Assembly (NCBI RefSeq): GCF_900163795.1
Contig: NZ_FWFD01000015.1
Location: forward strand, 1-64,000
Direction: 5' to 3'
DNA length: 64,000 nucleotides
Source: Vagococcus fluvialis bH819
GTDB taxonomy: Bacteria; Bacillota; Bacilli; Lactobacillales; Vagococcaceae
The position numbers and the translations under genes were made by a program. Positions 36,444 to 44,796 of the stretch are shown piece after piece (position 1 is the stretch's first letter; each line of letters starts with the position of its first letter). Below the pieces are notes generated by a model. The model did no database searches, had not been told where the DNA came from, and was given only the letters and a program-made list of their open reading frames with translations.

Positions 36444-36691
36444 TTGTTTTAGACTAGATTCAAAAGGCAGCTCCTGCGGCAACTTCGTAAATACTAATCA
36501 ATTCGAAAAGCGTGAATTGTTTAGTATTCACTCCAGTTGCTTGGAGCTAAACGCCTTTTTCATCATGCTATTTTAGTTCAGATTCAAAAGGCAGCTCCTG
36601 CGGCAACTTCGTAAATACTAATCAATTCGAAAAGCGTGAATTGTTTAGTATTCACTCCAGTTGCTTGAAGCTAAACGCCTTTTTCATCATG
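36444..36691 (-). repeat. Structured 3'-UTR repeat, two nearly identical units
   Basis: Reading the minus strand from the TAG stop of the DsbA-like gene, two units (about 36690-36573 and 36570-36444) follow. P1 is AAAGGC-GTTT-AGCTCC with GGAGCT-GCCTTT, P2 is GCAACT/AGTTGC, P3 is AATACTAA-CAATTC with GAATTG-TTAGTATT. The stop codon is part of the leading AAAATAGCATGATGA of the element. The two units differ by very few bases, so the duplication is recent or kept identical. Confidence 0.87.
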
Positions 36692-37204
36692 CTATTTTAA
36701 AAGTTTAAGCAACTCTTCATTGCTAATTTTTTGATCGAATACTTGATTGCCAACAATCACTGTTGGAATAAAGAAAACATTGGCTTCTTCAGCTTCTTTG
36801 ACGATTGCTTGGCTGATTTCTTCACTGTTTTGACGAGTTAAGCTCAATGTTGATTCTGCAAAATTTGCAATCTCTGTGTGATCTTCTAAATCACCCCAAG
36901 TATCTTGAGTTTCATAGATTGATCGAATGGCACTGATAGCAGAGGCATCATTTGGAACAAAACCATGCATCACATTGCCTTTAGTTAAAGCAGGTTTTTC
37001 TTTATTGAATAGTTTAATGATTCGTTGAATTTTTCCTTCATTGACTAACTCTTGCAATAGGTCATCTTTTTCATCAGACCATTGGCGACAATATGGGCAC
37101 CTCAAGTTAATAAATTCAACAATTTTTGTTGGTGCATTATCGTCACCAATCTTAATGCCTGTTTCTGTATTAATTTTTGTTACATCAACATCTGTCATTC
37201 CCAT
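36692..37204 (-). CDS. DsbA-like thioredoxin-fold protein
   Basis: This 170-aa thioredoxin-fold protein has a CPYC redox motif (NLRCPYCRQW, about 32-41) near the N-terminus and a helical insertion, as in DsbA-like proteins. IPTVIVGNQVF supplies the cis-proline. No signal peptide is present, so it probably works in the cytoplasm. It lies 10 bases after clpP and may be read from the CtsR-controlled promoter, which would fit a stress role (inference). The start ATG follows TAGGAG. Its TAG stop merges with the structured repeat. Confidence 0.85.
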   Translation of the reverse strand: MGMTDVDVTKINTETGIKIGDDNAPTKIVEFINLRCPYCRQWSDEKDDLLQELVNEGKIQRIIKLFNKEKPALTKGNVMHGFVPNDASAISAIRSIYETQDTWGDLEDHTEIANFAESTLSLTRQNSEEISQAIVKEAEEANVFFIPTVIVGNQVFDQKISNEELLKLLK

Positions 37205-37214
37205 CAGATCACTC

Positions 37215-37808
37215 CTATTTTAATTTTGAACTATTTACCATCACATCATCAATTAGGCCATATGCTTTGGCTTCCTCAGCTGACATAAAGTTATCACGGT
37301 CAGTGTCTTTTTCGATGACCTCGATTGGTTGACCTGTGTTCTCAGCTAAGATGGTATTTAATCTTTCGCGAGTGTTTAAAATGTGGCGAGCGGCAATTTC
37401 GATTTCAGTTGCTTGACCTTGTGCGCCGCCTAAAGGTTGATGAATCATGATTTCAGCATTTGGTAAAGCAAATCGTTTACCTTTTGTACCTGCTGTAAGT
37501 AAGAATGAACCCATAGAAGCAGCCATTCCTAAAACAATTGTTTGAACATCAGCTTTGATGAAGTTCATTGTGTCGTAAATTGCAAGGCCAGCAGAAACAC
37601 TACCACCTGGTGAGTTGATATAGATAAAGATATCTTTTTCAGGATCTTGAGCATCTAAAAATAAGAGTTGCGCAATGACTGAGTTTGAAACATTATCATC
37701 AATCGGACCACTAAGCATGATGATGCGGTCTTTTAAAAGTCTTGAGTAAATATCATAAGCTCTCTCTCCACGAGAAGATTGTTCGATAACTGTTGGTATT
37801 AAATTCAT
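37215..37808 (-). CDS. clpP: ATP-dependent Clp protease proteolytic subunit
   Basis: This 197-aa serine protease forms the tetradecameric chamber used by ClpC, ClpE and ClpX. The catalytic triad is complete: Ser98 (GMAASMGS), His123 (MIHQPLGG), Asp172 (TDRDNFM). The reading frame extends 11 codons upstream, but AGGAGG lies just before ATG 37808, giving the standard [11 protein letters not shown]-terminus. A CtsR box overlaps the -35 region upstream, as for clpP in other Firmicutes. Confidence 0.97.
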   Translation of the reverse strand: MNLIPTVIEQSSRGERAYDIYSRLLKDRIIMLSGPIDDNVSNSVIAQLLFLDAQDPEKDIFIYINSPGGSVSAGLAIYDTMNFIKADVQTIVLGMAASMGSFLLTAGTKGKRFALPNAEIMIHQPLGGAQGQATEIEIAARHILNTRERLNTILAENTGQPIEVIEKDTDRDNFMSAEEAKAYGLIDDVMVNSSKLK

Positions 37809-37878
37809 AAAAATTCCTCCTAAACTAAAACGTTCATTCATTGTATTTTAACATAATTTATTTTAACTACCTAATAAA

Positions 37879-37908
37879 AGAATAACGGGTAGGTCAATAA
37901 AGGTCAAA
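37879..37908 (-). promoter_or_regulatory. clpP promoter with CtsR operator
   Basis: On the plus strand GGTCAAT-AAA-GGTCAAA (37892-37908) is the CtsR heptad direct repeat with one mismatch. On the minus strand the same bases give -35 TTGACC (37907-37902), a 17-base spacer and -10 TATTCT (37884-37879). Heat-shock control by CtsR is implied. Confidence 0.9.
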
Positions 37909-37933
37909 GGATTTGTTTGGTCTTTATTTGCGA

Positions 37934-37980
37934 ATAAAAAAAGGCTGTCCCATAAGTAAAATAAAAGGGTACAACCTTTA
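37934..37980 (-). terminator. Terminator after the dltX-like gene
   Basis: Minus strand AAAGGTTGT-CCC pairs with GGGACAGCCTTT and runs into seven T. It ends the short transcript before clpP. Confidence 0.8.
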
Positions 37981-38112
37981 AAAATCATTGTAAATAAAGC
38001 CGCCACCACTTGATTTTAAATAGCCATATAGATAAATCATCGCTAAAAGAATGGCTGCATAAAAAACAGATTTACCAATAAATTTAATAATTTCTTTTTG
38101 TTTGTCAGTCAA
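37978..38112 (-). CDS. dltX: DltX-like small membrane peptide, orphan
   Basis: This 44-aa peptide has one transmembrane helix (about 15-33) and ends in GGGFIYNDF. The C-terminal FIYN(E/D)F is the hallmark of DltX, the peptide needed with DltB and DltD for D-alanylation of teichoic acids. Start is TTG at 38112, 7 bases behind AAAGGTGA; the frame extends upstream without a ribosome site. DltX normally heads dltXABCD, but here no dlt gene follows: a terminator and clpP do. It is either an extra copy or a displaced dltX. Confidence 0.78.
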   Translation of the reverse strand: MTDKQKEIIKFIGKSVFYAAILLAMIYLYGYLKSSGGGFIYNDF

Positions 38113-38343
38113 ATAATCACCTTTATAATTTATTTTCATCCATATATTAATGGAAATTGTCGTGTTTGTAGGCTTAAAAAAATAAATAATCACAAACTAC
38201 TATGGAAATTATTGTATACTAATCCTAATTATTTTTCAAGAAATCCTTCTGATGCAACCATTCATATGGTAAAATCATAATATTTGTTAAATGTTTAAAC
38301 TCCAACAAGAATTGAAGATGAAGTTTAAAAAAAGGTAATATTC

Positions 38344-38371
38344 TTGACAATTAGATTGCATGTTTTAAAAT
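38344..38371 (+). promoter_or_regulatory. Promoter of the DUF805 gene
   Basis: TTGACA (38344-38349), 16 bases, TAAAAT (38366-38371). Confidence 0.7.
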
Positions 38372-38392
38372 TATAATTAGGGAGGTGGCTTT

Positions 38393-38788
38393 ATGATAAA
38401 TACATATAAAGAATATTGGGGTAATATGTTGACGATGAATGGCACAGCTTCAGGTGGACAATATTGGTGGCCACAAGTGATTAATTATTTTGTATTGGTT
38501 TTGTACACGATGCTTACTAAGGCTTATAGATATATTGATTTCATGTCTGATGGAACAAATATTGTTAAAGAGTGGAATACAATAACAATTATTTTTACAG
38601 TTTTAGGTTTGTTTATATTTCTAGCCAATTTTACTGTTCGTGCAAGAAGATTGCACGATAGAGATCATAGCAATTGGTGGATATTATTCTATTTAATTCC
38701 TATAATTGGATCAATAGTGATGTTCGTTACTCTTGTATTACCAGGTAAAGAAAAAACAAGATGGTCAGTCAATCAATCTCAATATTAA
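38393..38788 (+). CDS. DUF805 family membrane protein
   Basis: This 131-aa protein has three or four hydrophobic segments and the DUF805 signature RARRLHDRDHSNWWILFYLIP (about 82-102). DUF805 proteins are small inner-membrane proteins of unknown function. The amino end YKEYWGNMLTMNGTASGGQYWW is also typical. A GGGAGGTGG ribosome site and a good promoter precede it, and a strong terminator follows, so it is a one-gene unit. Confidence 0.85.
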   Translation: MINTYKEYWGNMLTMNGTASGGQYWWPQVINYFVLVLYTMLTKAYRYIDFMSDGTNIVKEWNTITIIFTVLGLFIFLANFTVRARRLHDRDHSNWWILFYLIPIIGSIVMFVTLVLPGKEKTRWSVNQSQY

Positions 38789-38830
38789 AGAAATGTCTGA
38801 AAATAAACTTAAATATTTATTCATTTAGAT

Positions 38831-38869
38831 AAAAAACCACAGCAAAAAATATCTTGCTGTGGTTTTTTT
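38831..38869 (+). terminator. Intrinsic terminator
   Basis: AAACCACAGCAA pairs with TTGCTGTGGTTT and is followed by T residues; the flanking A run makes it usable from the right as well. Confidence 0.9.
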
Positions 38870-38992
38870 ACTTTATTTAATTAGCATTTTTTACTGAAAA
38901 TTGAATGTATCTTTAACTTGTTTAATAGCAATGACACCAAGCATTTACGACTTTTGTTGTTATCATTTGTATGATACAATCAATCATGAAAA

Positions 38993-39064
38993 CGCGCCCT
39001 AAGGGAATCGAACCCCTGTCTCAAGAACCGGAATCTTACGTGATATCCACTACACTAAGGGCGC
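38993..39064 (-). tRNA. tRNA-Arg (anticodon CCG)
   Basis: Minus-strand cloverleaf of 72 bases. Acceptor GCGCCCT pairs with AGGGCGC, the discriminator is G, the anticodon loop TTCCGGT gives anticodon CCG, and the T-arm has GGGGTTCGATTCCC. It stands alone and divergent to rpoN. The terminator at 38831-38869 lies downstream of it. Confidence 0.94.
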
Positions 39065-39132
39065 AGACAGTAATTATTTTAACAAAATAAAAAAAAATAG
39101 CAAGAATAATCTGTTATTAGGAGGAGAACGAT

Positions 39133-40464
39133 ATGAGATTTGAACAACACTTAGGTCAAAGTCAAAAACAAACAACTAAACTTGCTATGACACAAGAATT
39201 GAAACAATCGATTCAGATGCTCCAATATAATACAGAAGATTTACTAAGCTTTCTTGAAGCAAAGACACTGGAAAATCCATTGATGGAAGTAAAAGTAACT
39301 GTGGATGAATATGATTATCCGATTAAAACTAAAGCCGGTACTAGTTATGAACACGATAGTAAAGAATGGCTAAATGAGGTTCCAGATGAAACGGTTTCTT
39401 TATTTGATCACTTAATCAAGCAGATTCATCTCAATTATAGAGAAACTTATTTGCGACAACTTATTCTTTTTTTAGTCGAGTATATTGATGTGAACGGTTA
39501 TCTAACGATTACTATAGAAGAAGCCGTGGAAAGAACAGGTGCTAGTAAAATTCAGCTATTAGATGCCTTAACCTTACTTCAAATGCTTGAACCAGTTGGA
39601 GTAGGTGCAAGAAGTTTAAGAGAATGTTTAATGCTACAAATCGAAAAAGATCAACAAGCACCTAATATGGCTTATATTGTTATAGAGGAATATTTTGAAG
39701 AATTAGCTAATCGAAAATGGAGCATCATAGAAAAAGCATATAGGATAGAGTTATTTGAGATTCAAGAAATTTTTGATTATATAAAGAAATTAAATCCTTA
39801 TCCAGGAGCAGGATTCAATCAAGAAAAAGAAATGTATATTATTCCTGATGTCATTGTTAGGGAAGTTAAAGGTAACTTAGATGTTTTGAGCACCAAGCAA
39901 GGAGTGCCTAGCGTGGTTTTCCAACAAGCATATTTTGATAAAATGAAACAATCAGAAGATACAGAAGTTATCGAATACTTGAAAGATCGAAAAGCAGAGT
40001 TTGACTGGATTAAAAAAGGTGTCATTCAAAGAGGGAATACAATCCTAAGAGTAGCAGAGGAAATAGTTAAGAGACAAAGCGCATTCTTTTTAGATGCACA
40101 AAGACCTTTAGCACCCATGCAACTAAAAGAAATCGCTAAAGCTTTATCAGTTCATGAATCTACGGTAAGTCGTAGTATTAATGGTAAATATTTAGAAACG
40201 GATTTTGGCATATTTGAGTTACGTTCATTCTTTACAGTCGGTTTAACACAAGAGTTAACAGATGAAGAACTTTCAACTAATATGATTAAAAAACAGATAG
40301 CAAATATTGTCGAAGCAGAGAATAAGCAAAAACCACTTTCAGATCAAAAAATTGTTGAATTACTATTAATTGAAAAAATTCAGATTTCAAGAAGGACAGT
40401 TGCCAAGTATCGAGAGGAATTAGGGATAGCCTCATCAACAAAGAGAAAACGTTATGATCGTTAA
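39133..40464 (+). CDS. rpoN: RNA polymerase sigma-54 factor
   Basis: This 443-aa sigma-54 directs RNA polymerase to -24/-12 promoters. Region I at the N-terminus is Gln/Leu-rich (TQELKQSIQMLQYNTEDLLSF, about 17-37). The core-binding and HTH region has HESTVSRSINGKYLET, and the RpoN box is ARRTVAKYR-like (SRRTVAKYREELGI near the C-terminus). It can serve the aco promoter at 27085 through AcoR. GGAGGAG precedes the ATG. A long hairpin with T run ends it. Confidence 0.95.
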   Translation: MRFEQHLGQSQKQTTKLAMTQELKQSIQMLQYNTEDLLSFLEAKTLENPLMEVKVTVDEYDYPIKTKAGTSYEHDSKEWLNEVPDETVSLFDHLIKQIHLNYRETYLRQLILFLVEYIDVNGYLTITIEEAVERTGASKIQLLDALTLLQMLEPVGVGARSLRECLMLQIEKDQQAPNMAYIVIEEYFEELANRKWSIIEKAYRIELFEIQEIFDYIKKLNPYPGAGFNQEKEMYIIPDVIVREVKGNLDVLSTKQGVPSVVFQQAYFDKMKQSEDTEVIEYLKDRKAEFDWIKKGVIQRGNTILRVAEEIVKRQSAFFLDAQRPLAPMQLKEIAKALSVHESTVSRSINGKYLETDFGIFELRSFFTVGLTQELTDEELSTNMIKKQIANIVEAENKQKPLSDQKIVELLLIEKIQISRRTVAKYREELGIASSTKRKRYDR

Positions 40465-40489
40465 AAATGATAAATATTAGTTATTTTAC

Positions 40490-40518
40490 TTGAAATATAG
40501 TTTGATAACTGTTAAAAT
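40490..40518 (+). promoter_or_regulatory. Candidate promoter upstream of cggR
   Basis: TTGAAA (40490-40495), a 17-base spacer, TAAAAT (40513-40518). Its transcript would run straight into the hairpin at 40528-40577, so it may be attenuated or may not be the main cggR promoter. Confidence 0.5.
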
Positions 40519-40527
40519 GTGTTCGTA

Positions 40528-40577
40528 AGGTTGAAACAAACAAAATGTCTTTTGATTTGGATTCAACCTATTTTTTT
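40528..40577 (+). terminator. Terminator (rpoN end) or attenuator before cggR
   Basis: AGGTTGAA pairs with TTCAACCT; inside it CAAA-n-AAAA pairs with TTTT-nn-TTTG; a run of seven T follows. It can end rpoN transcription and, if the promoter at 40490 is used, reduce cggR-gap transcription. Confidence 0.85.
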
Positions 40578-40585
40578 ACCATAGT

Positions 40586-40621
40586 TGGGTCGCAATAAGT
40601 CTACGTTGGACAAAAAAAGAC
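40586..40621 (+). promoter_or_regulatory. CggR operator (two direct repeats)
   Basis: The pattern TGGGTC-N6-AGTC-N4-TTGGAC-N6-AGAC has exactly the spacing of the Bacillus CggR operator CGGGAC-N6-TGTC-N4-CGGGAC-N6-TGTC. It lies 20 bases before cggR. Autoregulated, fructose-1,6-bisphosphate-responsive repression of the glycolytic operon is implied. Confidence 0.85.
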
Positions 40622-40640
40622 CCGAGGAAGGAGTCACTCG

Positions 40641-41678
40641 ATGCTTCATGATTTAGAGATGATCGAGAGAATTGCTCCGGAGATGATGCAAACAGTTGAA
40701 AAGAGATTTCGTATCTTACGTAATATTTATTGGATGCAGCCAGTTGGCAGAAGAACATTGGCTCAAAAAATAAATATAACAGAGCGTATGTTACGAACTG
40801 AAACGGACCTTCTAAAGCAACTTAACTTAATAGATGCTTCTAAGAGTGGTATGACTTTAACAAAAAACGGATTACAGGTTTACGAAGGCCTTGAAAAATT
40901 CATGGCGGAGTATTCAGGTACACGTGTTAAGGAAAGAGAATTATCTAAAAAATTAGGTATTGCTCGTTGTATCATAGTACCAGGAGATAGTGATCTTGAA
41001 GAAAAAGTTTTAGAAAGTTTTGGTACAATCGTATCAGATGTTTTAGCCACTCAATTACCAGATGGGGAAAATACCATCGCAGTTATGGGTGGAACAACAA
41101 TGGAAACTGTAGCACTAAATATGCAAGGATTAGAAACAGATAAGCGTCATAACTTATTCGTTCCAGCAAGGGGCGGTGTAGGTGAGACAATTAATATCCA
41201 AGCTAATTCAATTAGTGGCATGATGGCAGAAAAATCAGGTGGAGATTTTAGGGTTTTATATGTGCCAGAGCAAGTTAGCCCTGAAACATATGAGATATTA
41301 CTTCATGAACCAACTGTACAAAGAGTGCTTACGCTTATCTCTCATTCGAATTGTGTCATCCATAGTATTGGACGTGCACTTCACATGGCAAAAAGACGTG
41401 GCATGAATTCAAAAGAGTTAGCAATGCTAACGAATCAAGGAGCAGTTGCTGAGAGTTTTGGCTATTTCTTTGATGAAGACGGGGAAGTTGTTTATAAAAT
41501 TCCACGCATTGGTCTACAATTGAAAGACCTAGAAAATATACCGTATGTTTTGGCTGTAGCTGGCGGTAAATCAAAGGCTAAAGCAGTAGAAGCATATATC
41601 AAAAATGCACCTAAGCAAACTTGGTTAATAACCGATGAGGGTGCAGCTAATCAGATTTTAAAAGAGGTAACTCTTTAA
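40641..41678 (+). CDS. cggR: Central glycolytic genes regulator CggR
   Basis: This 345-aa SorC/DeoR-type repressor has an N-terminal winged HTH (about 30-75, GRRTLAQKINITERMLRTETD) and a C-terminal sugar-phosphate sensor domain (VMGGTTMETVA, PARGGVGETINIQANSI). In Bacillus CggR represses cggR-gapA-pgk-tpi-pgm-eno and is released by fructose-1,6-bisphosphate. Here the same gene order follows and an operator with conserved spacing lies upstream. AAGGAG precedes the ATG. Confidence 0.95.
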   Translation: MLHDLEMIERIAPEMMQTVEKRFRILRNIYWMQPVGRRTLAQKINITERMLRTETDLLKQLNLIDASKSGMTLTKNGLQVYEGLEKFMAEYSGTRVKERELSKKLGIARCIIVPGDSDLEEKVLESFGTIVSDVLATQLPDGENTIAVMGGTTMETVALNMQGLETDKRHNLFVPARGGVGETINIQANSISGMMAEKSGGDFRVLYVPEQVSPETYEILLHEPTVQRVLTLISHSNCVIHSIGRALHMAKRRGMNSKELAMLTNQGAVAESFGYFFDEDGEVVYKIPRIGLQLKDLENIPYVLAVAGGKSKAKAVEAYIKNAPKQTWLITDEGAANQILKEVTL

Positions 41679-41719
41679 AATAAAATAATTTTTTGATTTT
41701 CTAAAGGAGGAAATCCCGC

Positions 41720-42724
41720 ATGACAGTAAAAGTAGGTATTAATGGTTTTGGACGTATTGGTCGTTTGGCATTCCGTCGTATCCAAGAAGTAGCAGGATTA
41801 GAAGTAGTAGCAATCAATGATTTAACAGACGCAAAAATGTTAGCTCATTTATTAAAATATGACACTACACAAGGACGTTTCAATGGTGAAGTTGAAGTTC
41901 ATGATGGTTTCTTTAACGTTAACGGAAAAGAAGTTAAAGTTTTAGCTAACCGTAATCCTGAAGAATTACCATGGGGAGAATTAGGAGTAGACATCGTTTT
42001 AGAATGTACTGGCTTCTTTACTTCTAAAGAAAAAGCTGAATTACACTTAAAAGGTGGAGCTAAACGTGTTGTTATTTCTGCTCCTGGTGGAAACGATGTT
42101 CCAACAATCGTTTATAACACTAACCACGATATCTTAACAGGTAAAGAAACAGTTATCTCTGGTGCTTCATGTACTACTAACTGTTTAGCACCTATGGCTG
42201 ATGCATTAAACAAAAACTTCGGTATTGCTGAAGGATTAATGACAACTATCCATGGTTACACTGGTGATCAAATGACATTAGATGGTCCTCACCCTGGTGG
42301 AGACTTCCGTCGTGCACGTGCTGCTGCAGAAAACATCGTACCTAATACTACTGGTGCTGCTAAAGCTATTGGCTTAGTAATTCCAGAATTAAACGGTAAA
42401 TTAGATGGAGCTGCTCAACGTGTTCCTGTTGCAACTGGTTCATTAACAGAATTAGTAACTATCTTAAACAAAAAAGTTTCTGTAGAAGAAGTTAACGCTG
42501 TTATGGAAAAAGCTGCTAACGAATCTTATGGTTACACAACTGATCAAATCGTATCTTCAGATATCGTAGGTATGACTTTTGGATCATTATTTGATGCAAC
42601 ACAAACTAAAGTTATGACAGTTGGGGACAACCAATTAGTTAAAACTGTTTCTTGGTATGATAACGAAATGTCATATACTGCACAATTAGTTCGTACTTTA
42701 GAATACTTTGCTAACTTAGCTTAA
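41720..42724 (+). CDS. gap: Glyceraldehyde-3-phosphate dehydrogenase
   Basis: This 334-aa enzyme oxidises glyceraldehyde-3-phosphate to 1,3-bisphosphoglycerate with NAD+. The NAD fold starts [14 protein letters not shown]; the catalytic cysteine is C151 in [22 protein letters not shown] is at the C-terminus. Codon use is strongly biased (few rare codons), as for highly expressed glycolytic genes. A terminator-like hairpin follows before pgk, which would lower expression of the downstream genes relative to gap. Confidence 0.97.
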   Translation: MTVKVGINGFGRIGRLAFRRIQEVAGLEVVAINDLTDAKMLAHLLKYDTTQGRFNGEVEVHDGFFNVNGKEVKVLANRNPEELPWGELGVDIVLECTGFFTSKEKAELHLKGGAKRVVISAPGGNDVPTIVYNTNHDILTGKETVISGASCTTNCLAPMADALNKNFGIAEGLMTTIHGYTGDQMTLDGPHPGGDFRRARAAAENIVPNTTGAAKAIGLVIPELNGKLDGAAQRVPVATGSLTELVTILNKKVSVEEVNAVMEKAANESYGYTTDQIVSSDIVGMTFGSLFDATQTKVMTVGDNQLVKTVSWYDNEMSYTAQLVRTLEYFANLA

Positions 42725-42757
42725 TTTTATTAAGTAAGTATCAAGTGTTTCATTAGA

Positions 42758-42790
42758 AGCGGGGGAGCCGACGCGCTTCCTCGCTTTTTT
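42758..42790 (+). terminator. Partial terminator between gap and pgk
   Basis: AGCGGGGGAG (42758-42767) pairs with CTTCCTCGCT (42776-42785) using G-U pairs, followed by six T. It is GC-rich in an AT-rich setting. Likely leaky, making gap transcripts more abundant. Confidence 0.75.
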
Positions 42791-42820
42791 ATTAACCATT
42801 TCAGGGAGGATTTACTCATT

Positions 42821-44014
42821 ATGGCGAAAAAAACAGTAGAAGATTTAGAATTAAAAGATAAAAAGGTTTTAGTCCGTGTCGACTTTAACGTTCCATTAAA
42901 AGATGGTGTTATCACTAATGATAACCGTATCGTTGCTGCTTTACCAACAGTTAAATACATTGTTGAAAATGGTGGGAAAGCTATTTTATTCTCACATTTA
43001 GGCCGTGTTAAAACTGAAGAAGATAAAGAAGGTAAATCATTAGCACCAGTTGCTAAACGTTTGTCTGAATTATTAGAAAAACCAGTTACATTTGTTCCTC
43101 AAACAAGAGGTGAAGAATTAGAACAAGCGATTGCTAACATGAGCAGTGGTGATGTTTTAGTTGTTGAAAATACTCGTTTTGAAGATATTGACGGTAAAAA
43201 AGAAAGTAAAAATGATCCTGAATTAGGTAAATATTGGGCTTCTTTAGGTGATGTATTTGTGAATGATGCCTTTGGTACTGCTCACCGTGCTCACGCTTCT
43301 AACGTTGGGATTGCTTCAAACTTACCATCAGCAGCTGGTTACTTAATGGAAAAAGAAATTAAGTTTATCGGTGGAGCTGTAGACGAACCTAAACGTCCAT
43401 TCGTGGCTATCTTAGGTGGCGCTAAAGTATCTGATAAAATTGGTGTTATTGAAAACTTAATCGACAAAGCAGATAAAATTCTTATCGGTGGTGGAATGAC
43501 TTATACTTTTGGCGTTGCTAAAGGTCGTAAGATTGGTCAATCATTAGTAGAATTAGATAAAGTTGATTTAGCTAAGAGCTTATTAGAAAAAGCTGGCGAC
43601 AAAATTATTTTACCAATCGATACTGTTTGTGCTGGTGAATTCAGCAATGATGCAGTAACAACTATTGTAGATGGTGATTCAGATATTCCTGATGATCTTG
43701 AAGGATTAGACATTGGACCAAAATCAATTGAATTATTCACTAAAGAATTACAAGGTGCTAAAACAGTTGTATGGAACGGACCAATGGGCGTTTTTGAATT
43801 ACCAACATTCGCTAAAGGTACTGTTGGTGTTTGTGAAGCAATCGCTGAATTAAGTGATGCAACAACAATCATCGGTGGTGGAGATTCTGCTGCTGCAGCA
43901 ATCCAATTAGGCTATGCTGACAAATTCACTCACATTTCAACTGGTGGTGGCGCTTCTCTAGAATATCTAGAAGGCAAAAAATTACCAGGTGTGGAATCAA
44001 TTTCTGATAAATAA
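42821..44014 (+). CDS. pgk: Phosphoglycerate kinase
   Basis: This 397-aa enzyme makes ATP from 1,3-bisphosphoglycerate and ADP. It shows the family start [41 protein letters not shown] and the C-terminal GGGDSAAA. Length is normal. AGGGAGGA precedes the ATG. It is the third gene of the cggR operon. Confidence 0.97.
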   Translation: MAKKTVEDLELKDKKVLVRVDFNVPLKDGVITNDNRIVAALPTVKYIVENGGKAILFSHLGRVKTEEDKEGKSLAPVAKRLSELLEKPVTFVPQTRGEELEQAIANMSSGDVLVVENTRFEDIDGKKESKNDPELGKYWASLGDVFVNDAFGTAHRAHASNVGIASNLPSAAGYLMEKEIKFIGGAVDEPKRPFVAILGGAKVSDKIGVIENLIDKADKILIGGGMTYTFGVAKGRKIGQSLVELDKVDLAKSLLEKAGDKIILPIDTVCAGEFSNDAVTTIVDGDSDIPDDLEGLDIGPKSIELFTKELQGAKTVVWNGPMGVFELPTFAKGTVGVCEAIAELSDATTIIGGGDSAAAAIQLGYADKFTHISTGGGASLEYLEGKKLPGVESISDK

Positions 44015-44039
44015 AAACAATCATTAAGGAGACCAAAAT

Positions 44040-44795
44040 ATGCGTAAACCAATTATTGCAGGTAACTGGAAAATGAACAAAACTGTTTCTGAAGCAAATG
44101 CTTTTGCTGAAGCAGTTAAAAATAATGTCCCATCAAATGATAAAGTGGATGCTGTTATCGGCTCACCAGCTTTATTCTTAACAGACTTAGTTAATGCTTC
44201 TAAAGGAACTGATTTAAAAATTTCAGCTCAAAACTGTTATTTTGAAAACAGTGGTGCTTTCACTGGTGAAACTTCACCAGCAGCATTAGCTGACTTAGGT
44301 GTTGACTATGTGATCATCGGACACTCTGAACGTCGTGAATATTTCGGCGAAACTGATGCTGATGTTAACAAAAAAGCTAAAGCTATCATTGCTAACAACA
44401 TGACACCAATTTTATGTTGTGGTGAATCTTTAGAAACTTATGAAGCTGGTCAAACAGCATCATGGATTGAAGAACAAATTAAAGGTGGTTTAGCTGATTT
44501 AACTGATGATCAAGTATCTAACTTAGTCATCGCTTATGAACCAATCTGGGCAATCGGAACTGGTAAATCTGCTGATGCTAACATCGCTGATGAAATCTGT
44601 GGCGTGGTTCGTGGTACTGTTGCAAAACTTTACAACGATACTGTAGCTAGCAAAGTTCGTATCCAATACGGTGGTTCAGTTAAACCTGAGAACATCGCTG
44701 AGTATATGGCTAAAGAAAACGTTGATGGTGCTTTAGTTGGTGGAGCTTCTCTTGAAGCTGATTCTTTCTTAGCATTATTGGAGGCCGTAAAATAG
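44040..44795 (+). CDS. tpiA: Triosephosphate isomerase
   Basis: This 251-aa TIM-barrel enzyme interconverts dihydroxyacetone phosphate and glyceraldehyde-3-phosphate. Active-site residues are visible: Lys in GNWKMNKT (about 13), His in [11 protein letters not shown] (about 96), Glu in [14 protein letters not shown] (about 168). Its stop is one base before the gpmI start. Confidence 0.97.
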   Translation: MRKPIIAGNWKMNKTVSEANAFAEAVKNNVPSNDKVDAVIGSPALFLTDLVNASKGTDLKISAQNCYFENSGAFTGETSPAALADLGVDYVIIGHSERREYFGETDADVNKKAKAIIANNMTPILCCGESLETYEAGQTASWIEEQIKGGLADLTDDQVSNLVIAYEPIWAIGTGKSADANIADEICGVVRGTVAKLYNDTVASKVRIQYGGSVKPENIAEYMAKENVDGALVGGASLEADSFLALLEAVK

Positions 44796-44796
44796 T

